From CAVTAE01 sp051649365 (lineage in GTDB: Bacteria > Deinococcota > Deinococci > Deinococcales > Trueperaceae): DNA of 14,108 bases. Below, in pieces: positions 7,562 to 13,652 of the stretch. The stretch spans positions 1-14,108 of the forward strand of contig JBOFGY010000070.1 in the NCBI GenBank assembly GCA_051649365.1. Reading direction: 5' to 3'. The position numbers and the translations under genes were made by a program. Every line of letters starts with the position of its first letter. The first letter of the stretch is position 1. The notes beneath the pieces were generated by a model. It did not search any database. It had not been told where the DNA came from and saw nothing but the letters and a program-made list of their open reading frames with translations.

Positions 7562-7783
7562 TTGGGTGTGTCGCGCATACCTCTCAAATTTCGCATTGTT
7601 CTTTATGGTCTCATTTTTATAGTTTCTGTGATGGGTTTGTCTTTTTTGGGAGTGCAAATTCCAGCTATAGCGAAGGGTACAAAGCTGGGAACAACTCTTT
7701 ATATATGCTTGGGCCGCGGTGATGATGGTCTTAATCTATCCATTTTTTATTGCTCCTTTACGAACCCTGCCTCGAGGACCTAA
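7562..7783 (+). CDS. Possible small membrane or secreted protein (doubtful)
   Basis: This open frame of 73 codons runs on the strand opposite to the surrounding cluster, in the 285-bp gap between the 94-aa gene and nadR. It has a basic start followed by a hydrophobic stretch of about 20 residues (around 13-34), like a signal anchor, then a polar tail with two cysteines. The start would be TTG (7562) or GTG (7568), without a clear ribosome site, and its end overlaps the nadR stop by four bases. It has no recognisable family. The gap may simply be non-coding. Confidence 0.2.
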   Translation: MGVSRIPLKFRIVLYGLIFIVSVMGLSFLGVQIPAIAKGTKLGTTLYICLGRGDDGLNLSIFYCSFTNPASRT

Positions 7784-8928
7784 ATTGGCTTTGGGCCCAA
7801 GGACTTTATGAGTTGTGGTTCTCGTGGCGTTTCTAGTTTATTATCTGCAAGACTTGTTCTGACTTGACCCATGCGTTGCTCGAGTTCACCCGTCACCAGC
7901 GTGTATTCAATACCACGACAATCTAAATCGTGCAGCACCATTCCCTGCATCCGCGCTCGCCACACTTCATTATCACGCCAGCCGTCTTGCTCAAAAGGAA
8001 TATCATCTGCACAGACAAAAACATAGTGATAGCGGTCTTTACATTCGTTAGCTAATTGATGTAAATGAGCTAGCCCTCCTGCATTGTAGTAGTAACTAAA
8101 AAACAGTGTGGTAATGGCGTTCGTATCTATAAACACGTAGCCGCTTTTGTTTGCGCTCAGCATTTGCAGCCGTGCAGTGTCCTCGAGTTCGCGGTGTTTC
8201 TGGGCGATGTAGAGATAATCCTCGAGTTCTAACACACCACCTTTCTTTTCGTAGTGTTCGCGCCCGTATTCAGACACAAAGGGCATATTTAGCTCTTTCG
8301 CTATTGCTTGTGTCAGTGTAGATTTTCCTGTGGATTCTGCGCCTAGGAAAACCACTTTTTTAACAGGCTCCAATCCTTTCAAAAGTTGCTGATACACATA
8401 AGGGTCTGTCATGGTCTCGAGTTCTCTTAATAAAGTTTGGTCGTACTGAATTGCACGCTCAGGATTAGAAGAAGTCATTCGCGTTTGTTGTAACTCTGTC
8501 AGGAGAGCCCTGACCTTCGTGCCTGACACTGAAATTTTACTGCGCGACAAATCTACCAAAATATGCTTCGCGCCAATATGCTTTGCAAAACCTTCCCCGT
8601 AGCCTTCACTTGTATACACAACGTCTACGTTGATGTGACGCTCGTCTAACCACTGCTTTACAAACTCACGCTGGGTGAAGTCATCAGCATCATTGTGGGG
8701 TGGATTCTCTGGCACGAATACGTTCGCCTGCGGATACAAATGTTTTACCCAGGCAGCGCGGCGGTGTGAGGTCATGTCAGGTAAAAAGTCTGGGTTGGAA
8801 TACACCAGGATAATCCACTGATCTACATTCTGGTCTTGCAGCGCGGTTTCAATAAGATACTGATGACCTTTGTGCAGTGGTGCGAATTTGCCTACAATGA
8901 GTGCGGTGCTTCGTTGGTCAGATGGCAT
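7780..8928 (-). CDS. nadR: Bifunctional NadR: NMN adenylyltransferase / ribosylnicotinamide kinase
   Basis: This 382-residue cytoplasmic enzyme has two domains. The N-terminal nucleotidyltransferase (about 8-170) carries GKFAPLHKGH at 13-22 with the HxGH signature, and the matching ISVSGTKVR motif at 132-140; it should convert NMN and ATP to NAD+. The C-terminal P-loop kinase (about 188-370) has Walker A GAESTGKST at 196-204 and should phosphorylate nicotinamide riboside to NMN. Unlike the Salmonella protein there is no N-terminal helix-turn-helix, so it is of the Haemophilus-like enzymatic form and is unlikely to act as a repressor. It works with PnuC (riboside import) and NadV (NMN from nicotinamide), both close by on the same strand. 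The ATG at 8926-8928 has an AAAGGA about 14 bases upstream, which is distant. An inverted-repeat element lies between this gene and pnuC. Confidence 0.95.
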   Translation of the reverse strand: MPSDQRSTALIVGKFAPLHKGHQYLIETALQDQNVDQWIILVYSNPDFLPDMTSHRRAAWVKHLYPQANVFVPENPPHNDADDFTQREFVKQWLDERHINVDVVYTSEGYGEGFAKHIGAKHILVDLSRSKISVSGTKVRALLTELQQTRMTSSNPERAIQYDQTLLRELETMTDPYVYQQLLKGLEPVKKVVFLGAESTGKSTLTQAIAKELNMPFVSEYGREHYEKKGGVLELEDYLYIAQKHRELEDTARLQMLSANKSGYVFIDTNAITTLFFSYYYNAGGLAHLHQLANECKDRYHYVFVCADDIPFEQDGWRDNEVWRARMQGMVLHDLDCRGIEYTLVTGELEQRMGQVRTSLADNKLETPREPQLIKSLGPKPI

Positions 8929-8957
8929 ATGGCTTACTCGAGTCCTTTCTCTTACTT

Positions 8958-9181
8958 TGTCATGCCGACTGGAGCGTATTTCACTCTATAAAACTTCAGT
9001 AAGTTGCTAGAGTGTTTTGCAACGAACGAAGCGAAATGGAGGCATCTAATACAGTGAGAAACCACTCTACTCTGTCTATCCCCAAAAGATTTCTCCATTT
9101 CGCAAAGCAGTAATTTCCCAAAATGCTGTAACTGAGTTCGACTTTCGTCTGCCTCAAGGCTTTGCTCCAGTCGAAATGACA
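8958..9181. repeat. 224-bp nested inverted-repeat element (MITE-like)
   Basis: The ends are 18-bp inverted repeats, TGTCATGCCGACTGGAGC at 8958-8975 and its partner at 9164-9181, matching at 16 of 18 positions. A second, inner inverted pair, 9031-9047 and 9087-9103, matches at about 15 of 17. No transposase is present. The layout resembles the short non-autonomous palindromic elements with GACTGGAGC-type ends seen in many environmental genomes. The right end covers the last codons and the stop of pnuC. Confidence 0.75.
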
Positions 9182-9774
9182 CGGGGGGGTTGATTGAGTC
9201 TCTGTTTATCCTGCACCTGCCATTCACGCCAGCCATAAACACTCATGCCTGCCAGCACGAACTGCACACCAAACAACGCCCACCAGCCCGTGTGGTAGAA
9301 GTATATTGCCGAAACAGCATTCACTAAAATCCAGACAGGCCAGCTCCAAACCCACTTGCGCGTGGTGGCGAAATTGGCGATTAAGGCCAGTGTGACAGAA
9401 GCAAACTGTACCCAGTTCCAGGTGTCAGAAAAATCTGTGACGTACACGGTATAAGCAAAAATCAGTAGTGAAGCAATCCACGTCACGCTGTACCAGAGTG
9501 GTTCGTTAAATTTAATTTCACCCTTGTCACGGCGACGCTCCAAGTACCACAGGTACAAACCATGAAAGCCAAAGATAAGGTACGTCACTTGCAAGCCTGC
9601 AAGCATCCAGAGAGAACTACTTGCAAACAGTATGAAATAAGGAATGAGTGAAGCGTTTGACCAGTGCCAGTAAGAAAGGCGTTTTTGGAATAAGAAAACG
9701 AGCGAGATGATGACACACAGTGAGCCTGTGCTGTCAAAAACCCATTGGGGGATGGTAACGCCTAAGATATTCAT
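9154..9774 (-). CDS. pnuC: PnuC nicotinamide riboside transporter
   Basis: This 206-residue inner-membrane protein is of the PnuC (SWEET-like) family and has several hydrophobic segments from residue 10 to about 185. The C-terminal half is the most typical: RKWVWSWPVWILVNAVSAIY is followed by further membrane helices, and Trp-rich motifs line the putative substrate path. It should mediate facilitated uptake of nicotinamide riboside, which NadR phosphorylates and thereby traps. The start ATG (9772-9774) has a strong AGGAGG six bases upstream. It follows the ADP-ribosylglycohydrolase gene by 20 bases. Its stop codon and last nine residues lie inside the inverted-repeat element at 8958-9181, so the C-terminal tail (VISTGAKP) is probably repeat-derived. 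The tail lies outside the membrane core, so function is likely kept. Thiamine or other riboside substrates are known in relatives, but the neighbours favour nicotinamide riboside. Confidence 0.93.
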   Translation of the reverse strand: MNILGVTIPQWVFDSTGSLCVIISLVFLFQKRLSYWHWSNASLIPYFILFASSSLWMLAGLQVTYLIFGFHGLYLWYLERRRDKGEIKFNEPLWYSVTWIASLLIFAYTVYVTDFSDTWNWVQFASVTLALIANFATTRKWVWSWPVWILVNAVSAIYFYHTGWWALFGVQFVLAGMSVYGWREWQVQDKQRLNQPPRVISTGAKP

Positions 9775-9794
9775 GATGTCCTCCTTGTTATTTT

Positions 9795-10691
9795 TTATTC
9801 AATCGCTGGCAAAGGTTCACGCGCTGTTCGCCACTCGAGCGGAATACTTTTTACACCTGTATAAGCCACAACAATTCCACCCGCCATTGCACAGGTCGTA
9901 TCTCGGTCACCCAAAGCACTTACCGTAAACCATAGAGAGTCAGGAAAATTATCTAAGAATTTTGCAGCACACCACAAAGCAAGTGGCACTGTGTCTTGTG
10001 CAGACACCATGACACCATTTCCCAAAATGGCAACAGCATGTGACATTGACGTATGCTCTGTAAACTCGGAAGCTCTTAAAACTTTTGATTTGACTTCGCT
10101 TTCAGGAATCCACTGAGCAACCTGTTTTAGAAAATCCTTGGGGTTTGGTAATTTTCCCTCGAGCCCCCACTGATAAGCGAGTGCTGTAGCAATAGCAACA
10201 CCAATAGCCCCTGCCGCAGCTTCTGGGTGAGCATGAGTGACTTCAGAAGAAAGCGTGCTCTGCTTTACAACCGTGGGCAAATCTTCAGCAAAGTAGGCAC
10301 CTAACGGACTTATTCGCATAGCTGCGCCATTACCAAAAGAACCCATGCCATCAAAGGCACTTCTCGTTATGATTTGCCAAAACTCACCAGCACCAATACG
10401 TGAAAGTGTATCGTGCATCGAGCCACCGTAACCACGTCTCGAGTCTCGTGCATAAAGTTTTGCAAAATGGTTAGCCAGAAAATCCTGTTTGATTTCGCCA
10501 AATTTTTGCAGCGTTGCAACAATAGACAAAGCCATTTGTGTATCATCTGTATATCGCCAAGGACTTTCAGGAACGACTCGTCCTTGAATTTGAGGGATGA
10601 CACGATCTTCTGGCCCAAAGAATTGCTGACCAAACGTATCTCCTGTGTAAAGACCCTCGAGGCTGACTTTAGCTCGTTCTATAGCGTTCAT
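9795..10691 (-). CDS. ADP-ribosylglycohydrolase (DraG/ARH family)
   Basis: This 298-residue all-helical hydrolase removes ADP-ribose from proteins or nucleic acids, or cleaves related ADP-ribose esters, with a di-metal centre. The N-terminal metal motif is TDDT with Asp49 and Asp50. The C-terminal metal motif is GDRDTT with Asp262, Asp264 and Thr265; most relatives have a small residue where Arg263 stands, which is slightly unusual. GNGAAMRISPLG (121-131) and THAHPEA (152-158) are also family hallmarks. The length is normal. The gene begins directly after the stop of the DUF2263 gene (TAA then ATG), and a GGAGAG in the end of that gene serves as ribosome site, so the two are probably translationally coupled. 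PnuC follows after 20 bases. DraG of nitrogen-fixers acts on dinitrogenase reductase, but no nitrogen genes are near. The substrate here, whether Arg-, Ser-, DNA- or O-acetyl-ADP-ribose, cannot be read from the sequence. Confidence 0.92.
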   Translation of the reverse strand: MNAIERAKVSLEGLYTGDTFGQQFFGPEDRVIPQIQGRVVPESPWRYTDDTQMALSIVATLQKFGEIKQDFLANHFAKLYARDSRRGYGGSMHDTLSRIGAGEFWQIITRSAFDGMGSFGNGAAMRISPLGAYFAEDLPTVVKQSTLSSEVTHAHPEAAAGAIGVAIATALAYQWGLEGKLPNPKDFLKQVAQWIPESEVKSKVLRASEFTEHTSMSHAVAILGNGVMVSAQDTVPLALWCAAKFLDNFPDSLWFTVSALGDRDTTCAMAGGIVVAYTGVKSIPLEWRTAREPLPAIE

Positions 10692-11525
10692 TTAGTTCTC
10701 TCCAAATATTTTATGAAAGGCACCAATTACATTCTGATCTTTCGTGTTGTCAAACACAGCAAAAACAATTTCTGTAAATTGACCTTTGAACATGCCCTCT
10801 AAGTGATGCTTAAAAATGTCAGCAACCTCGAGCGGTGAATTTCTAAAAACGCCACAACCCCAAGCACCCAGAATAATTCGGCTATAACCAAGGCTTACCG
10901 CCAAGGCTAAAAGTTTTGCAGCTCTAAGCTCGAGCGTTTCCTTCACATCCTTGCTACGGCCTGGTGTGTTCTTGGAAATCGCACCAGCATTTGGTGCGGG
11001 TGATGTGATAAAGGAAAGCACATAGGAAGCCCCCAACAATGCACCACTATCATCACGAAACACAGACACATCAGGTGAATAAATCATGTGGTCGCTATAA
11101 AGCAAATTACCTTGCTTGCGGTGAAAGTCATAGAACTGTTGCTGCGTAATAAGTGAAGCATAAAGTCCAGATGACCGTGCCAGACTTTCTTCCTGCGCTT
11201 GTGCGCCGCCCAGAAAACCACCGCCAGGATTTTTTGCTGAGGCGAAGTTCAGGCAAATGACTTTTTCTACAAACGCACTTGTTAAACGTTTGGCAGCCTC
11301 TAAGCTCGTTTCTCCTGTAACTTCAATGCGTGTTGGGCGTGAGGTGGACTCGAGCAAACCCATTAACGTGCTCAGTTCTTCAGGAGTATAGAGCTTTGTG
11401 TTGGTTTTGGAATGCTCGAGTTTTTCACGAATATTTACACGGTTGCCTGTGCTGTTGGTGTAAAAACCCTGTTCTAAAATCTTGATTGTTTCATTGGCAA
11501 TTACTGCGTTTTGATTGCGGTTCAT
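10692..11525 (-). CDS. DUF2263/TIGR02452 PARG-like macrodomain protein
   Basis: This 277-residue protein is of the microbial PARG-like family (DUF2263, TIGR02452), a macrodomain relative. The diagnostic signature GGG-x6-QEE is present: Gly101-Gly103 in NPGGGFLGGAQAQEE, with Gln111, Glu112 and Glu113. The last Glu corresponds to the catalytic acid of poly(ADP-ribose) glycohydrolases. Other typical parts are the N-terminal RNQNAVIANETIKIL, MIYSPDVSVFRD and LGAWGCGVFRNSP. It should hydrolyse ADP-ribose polymers or terminal ADP-ribose links and so feed free ADP-ribose to recycling. An AAGGAAA ribosome site precedes the ATG (11523-11525). The gene follows the unknown 94-aa gene by 15 bases and abuts the DraG-like gene. 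Bacterial poly(ADP-ribose) is rare, so the natural substrate may be mono-ADP-ribosyl groups or another derivative. Confidence 0.9.
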   Translation of the reverse strand: MNRNQNAVIANETIKILEQGFYTNSTGNRVNIREKLEHSKTNTKLYTPEELSTLMGLLESTSRPTRIEVTGETSLEAAKRLTSAFVEKVICLNFASAKNPGGGFLGGAQAQEESLARSSGLYASLITQQQFYDFHRKQGNLLYSDHMIYSPDVSVFRDDSGALLGASYVLSFITSPAPNAGAISKNTPGRSKDVKETLELRAAKLLALAVSLGYSRIILGAWGCGVFRNSPLEVADIFKHHLEGMFKGQFTEIVFAVFDNTKDQNVIGAFHKIFGEN

Positions 11526-11540
11526 GATCCGTTTCCTTTT

Positions 11541-11825
11541 TCATTCGTAAGCTGCGATAGCTTCTTTAACCAGTTTAACTGCGAGTTCTTTGCGCTCTGC
11601 ATGTATGGAATGTTTGGGCAAAAACTCAGGTGTGCTTTGTTTAGGCTTATTCTTCATGTTGTTGTTTCGTAGCACAACCTCAAAGCCATCATCTATTTCT
11701 ATAACCTCAAAAAAGAGTTCTTCATAAAAATATCTACCAAAAATCTTATCGCCACTAAAACCAATGGGTTCACCGTTTACGGCTTGCTCGAGTTCCCCTA
11801 GCAACTTTTCAGTTGCAGCAGACAT
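11541..11825 (-). CDS. Unknown 94-aa protein between the macrodomain and PARG-like genes
   Basis: I do not recognise this small protein. It is 94 residues, mildly charged and probably soluble. The N-terminus (about 1-15) looks helical. The middle (about 23-55) looks like beta strands: GRYFYEELFFEVIEIDDGFEV (slightly over one strand pair) is rich in aromatic and acidic residues. A basic loop with NNNMKNKPKQ follows, then a C-terminal helix (about 72-94). The frame is open upstream to 11924, but I place the start at the ATG 11823-11825. That ATG comes one base after the macrodomain stop and has a TGGAG seven bases upstream, so the genes are probably translationally coupled. The gene ends 15 bases before the PARG-like gene. 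Tight packing between two ADP-ribose hydrolases suggests a related role or an accessory subunit, but nothing in its sequence proves this. Confidence 0.75.
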   Translation of the reverse strand: MSAATEKLLGELEQAVNGEPIGFSGDKIFGRYFYEELFFEVIEIDDGFEVVLRNNNMKNKPKQSTPEFLPKHSIHAERKELAVKLVKEAIAAYE

Positions 11826-11826
11826 A

Positions 11827-12327
11827 TTAGCTCCAGTCATAGATAAAAACTTCAATATCCTGCTCACATAAATTTTTGATAATGAGCGGTTCGACTTTTT
11901 CCCATTTGCCGCCAGCCAGTCCACAGCCTATACGTGGCATGTGAATAGAGGCACCCAGCTTTAGTGCTTCTTTGGTTAAGGCTTCAAGGCACTTATCTAT
12001 AGCTTCATAGCGCACGGGAACACCTGTACTGCGTCCTGTTTTAATACCGCGTTGCCCAATCATGTTAGCAACCCAAATATAAGGTTCTACTTGCACCACC
12101 TGAATCGCGCCGAGAGCAAAGTCATTGTTGGCGCGGTTGTGGTGCCAGTCTCGGTAAGCTCTTTCAGGTTCTTTCCATTTTTTTGAAAGTGCTAGCACGA
12201 AACCTTTGCCCCAACCCCCAAGGTCATTTGAGATGTGGGCAATAATTTTGTTGCCTTTGGCTTGTGGCACGATTGCATCGCCTTTAAGGTAGGTAATGGG
12301 TATTATTTTTTTCTGCTCAACGGTCAT
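11827..12327 (-). CDS. Macrodomain protein (POA1/TARG1-like ADP-ribose phosphatase or hydrolase)
   Basis: This 166-residue protein is a single macrodomain that binds ADP-ribose. It resembles the Appr-1''-p phosphatase (Poa1) and TARG1/OARD1 branch rather than the MacroD branch. An early Lys-Gly-Asp strand end (15-17) is followed by AHISNDLGGWGKGF with Asn34, Asp35 and Gly-rich residues 37-42. Then come KKWKEPERAYRDWH, IWVANMIGQRG, and MPRIGCGLAGGKW (130-142), which forms the phosphate loop. The family removes the 1''-phosphate from ADP-ribose 1''-phosphate, or ADP-ribose from glutamate or DNA. The gene directly follows kptA (124-bp gap holding an inverted repeat). KptA releases ADP-ribose 1''-2''-cyclic phosphate, so phosphatase activity on the opened product would make biochemical sense. 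The ribosome site (AGGT) is weak. The 94-aa unknown starts one base after its stop. Confidence 0.9.
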   Translation of the reverse strand: MTVEQKKIIPITYLKGDAIVPQAKGNKIIAHISNDLGGWGKGFVLALSKKWKEPERAYRDWHHNRANNDFALGAIQVVQVEPYIWVANMIGQRGIKTGRSTGVPVRYEAIDKCLEALTKEALKLGASIHMPRIGCGLAGGKWEKVEPLIIKNLCEQDIEVFIYDWS

Positions 12328-12368
12328 GGCGTTTACCTATTCTTCGCTTTATTTTTATTGCACTGTTT

Positions 12369-12440
12369 GGGTGGGTCTCGAATTCACTTTTGATGTTTCG
12401 CTAACAAAATCAACCTTTAGTATTGCGAAGAGACCCACCC
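12369..12440. repeat. Short palindromic element, copy A (GGGTGGGTCTC arms)
   Basis: The arms 12369-12379 and 12430-12440 are perfect 11-bp inverted repeats around a 50-base centre, which contains a smaller TTCGC/GCGAA pair (12397-12401, 12425-12429). The right arm is followed by CTACG. The same general plan, GTTT, GGGYGGGTY, a centre, RACCCRCCCCTACG, recurs in copy B at 13042-13113, so these are two members of a small dispersed family. It lies between kptA and the macrodomain gene. Confidence 0.65.
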
Positions 12441-12450
12441 CTACGAAAAC

Positions 12451-12996
12451 CTAAATCTGTTCCAAAAATTCTGCTGGCACTTCGTCGGTTAGCCAGACAC
12501 CGTTGGCGGATAAATAAAACTTGTGACCTGCCGCTTGCATTTCTTTTGCTTTTACTTTTAGCAAGACAGGTTTGCCGTGTCGTCCACCAACTTTAAGCAT
12601 CATCTCTTTATCCGTTGAGAGGTGAACGTGATGCCTTGCCATGCGTTTCAAGCCGTCTTGCAAAATGCTCTGCAACACATTTGTTGCTGTGCCGTGATAG
12701 AGAACATCAGGTGGTGTTTGCGGTTCTAGCTGCAAATCTACTTCAGTGCTGTGTCCTTGATTGGCGCGGATTTTTAATCCTGTTTCGTCAAAAGAGAATC
12801 TTTGTTTGTCGTTTTCTTTGACGACGGTCTCGAGGTCCTCTCTCGTAATTTTGAAATGCGCTTTTGAAAAGCCTTTGATGAGGTCGTCAACCTTGACCCA
12901 GCCACCAGACTCGAGTGTTAATCCTAATGTTTCGGGTTCGTGCCGCAGGTGCAGGGAGAGGCGTTTGCTAATTCGTTTTTGTTGTTCGCGGTTCAT
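12451..12996 (-). CDS. kptA: RNA 2'-phosphotransferase (Tpt1/KptA)
   Basis: This 181-residue enzyme transfers an internal RNA 2'-phosphate to NAD+, releasing nicotinamide and ADP-ribose 1''-2''-cyclic phosphate. In eukaryotes it finishes tRNA splicing. Most bacteria have no such introns, and some KptA proteins instead ADP-ribosylate RNA or DNA 5'-phosphates. The protein is full length (about 180). The essential Arg18-His19 occur in LRHEP, Arg66 in KQRFSF, IRANQGHS at 76-83, LYHGT at 99-103, and ARHHVHLS with Arg121. All positions of the Arg-His-Arg-Arg tetrad appear to be filled. An AAGGAAAAC ribosome site precedes the ATG at 12994-12996. The gene is bracketed by two copies of a short palindromic element. 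Downstream comes a macrodomain protein that could process its product, and the nicotinamide it releases is the substrate of NadV. Confidence 0.95.
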   Translation of the reverse strand: MNREQQKRISKRLSLHLRHEPETLGLTLESGGWVKVDDLIKGFSKAHFKITREDLETVVKENDKQRFSFDETGLKIRANQGHSTEVDLQLEPQTPPDVLYHGTATNVLQSILQDGLKRMARHHVHLSTDKEMMLKVGGRHGKPVLLKVKAKEMQAAGHKFYLSANGVWLTDEVPAEFLEQI

Positions 12997-13041
12997 ATGT
13001 TTTCCTTATTGAAATTGGCGTTTATTTTTGTTTCACGTTTC

Positions 13042-13113
13042 GGGCGGGTTAGGCGTTTATGTTTGGCTTCTTGCAAACAGAGTTTGTTTTTGATTTATCA
13101 AAGAAACCCGCCC
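13042..13113. repeat. Short palindromic element, copy B (GGGCGGGTT arms)
   Basis: The arms 13042-13050 and 13105-13113 are perfect 9-bp inverted repeats around a centre of about 54 bases. As in copy A, GTTT precedes the left arm closely and the right arm is followed by CTACG. It lies between the NADAR gene and kptA, so kptA has one copy on each side. Confidence 0.6.
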
Positions 13114-13115
13114 CT

Positions 13116-13161
13116 ACGCTATGCTCAAACTTTGTACTACGCTTCGCTCAAACTTCGTACT
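13116..13161. repeat. Two-unit 23-bp tandem repeat
   Basis: The units 13116-13138 and 13139-13161 agree at 20 of 23 positions (ACGCT..GCTCAAACTT.GTACT). The repeat directly follows palindromic copy B in the NADAR-kptA gap. No function is apparent. Confidence 0.7.
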
Positions 13162-13180
13162 ACAAGTGTGAAATTGAAAT

Positions 13181-13642
13181 CTACGTCTTTGATTGTTTAT
13201 CCTTTTTGTCTTTCAAAATGGTTCTTGTTTCCATCAGGATTTTGCCGAGCATGTTTTTTCCTGTGCCGTTTGTACCGCAGCCCCAGTAGTAAGCACTCGT
13301 TGTTTTTTCCACAAGTTCGTTATCTTCTGTGGATAACAAAACTTTGAAGATGTCTTCATGAGTTTCAAACTTTTTCAGAACTGCTTTTCGCATGATGTCG
13401 TCTTTGACACTTTCCCAGTCTTTGCGAAGTGGGCGGGTGCGTTCACGGCCCATCACTGCGGCTTCTTTGGGTGATTTGGCAAGGCGGATAGCTTCAACAT
13501 GTTCAGGATGTCCTGCAAATTTTTGTGCCTGAAAATAGTGCTCGCTCGTTTTCCAGTACAATCCATCAAGCTCGAAGCCGTGTGCAGAAAAGTTTGAGAA
13601 GCAACCGTATTTGTCTCTGGTGCTGTAAAAATAGATGGACAT
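13181..13642 (-). CDS. NADAR family N-glycosidase (YbiA-like)
   Basis: This 153-residue protein is of the NADAR/YbiA superfamily, whose name comes from its link to NAD and ADP-ribose. Members cleave N-glycosidic bonds. YbiA-type proteins act on riboflavin-pathway intermediates, and others remove ADP-ribose from guanine in DNA as antitoxins to DarT1-type toxins. Visible family blocks are CFSNFSAHGFELDG (14-27), WKTSEHYFQAQKF (30-42, with Glu34-His35), the central basic helix RTRPLRKDW, and the C-terminal TNGTGKNMLGKILMETR. The length fits a single-domain member. The AAGGAG ribosome site overlaps the stop of the Nudix-like gene, and the start lies ten bases after that stop, so the two belong to one operon. 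No DarT-like toxin gene is in view. With the other hydrolases nearby, an ADP-ribose-related substrate is more likely than a flavin intermediate, but this is inferred from context. Confidence 0.88.
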   Translation of the reverse strand: MSIYFYSTRDKYGCFSNFSAHGFELDGLYWKTSEHYFQAQKFAGHPEHVEAIRLAKSPKEAAVMGRERTRPLRKDWESVKDDIMRKAVLKKFETHEDIFKVLLSTEDNELVEKTTSAYYWGCGTNGTGKNMLGKILMETRTILKDKKDKQSKT

Positions 13643-13652
13643 AATAGTCTCC

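Noticed and set aside
8952..9242. 96-codon minus-strand open frame overlapping the end of pnuC
   Set aside because: It consists almost entirely of the inverted-repeat element at 8958-9181 plus out-of-frame pnuC sequence.
11826..11924. Longer N-terminus for the unknown 94-aa protein (127 codons in total)
   Set aside because: The extension overlaps the end of the macrodomain gene in another frame. The ATG at 11823-11825 has its own ribosome site and is the more economical start.
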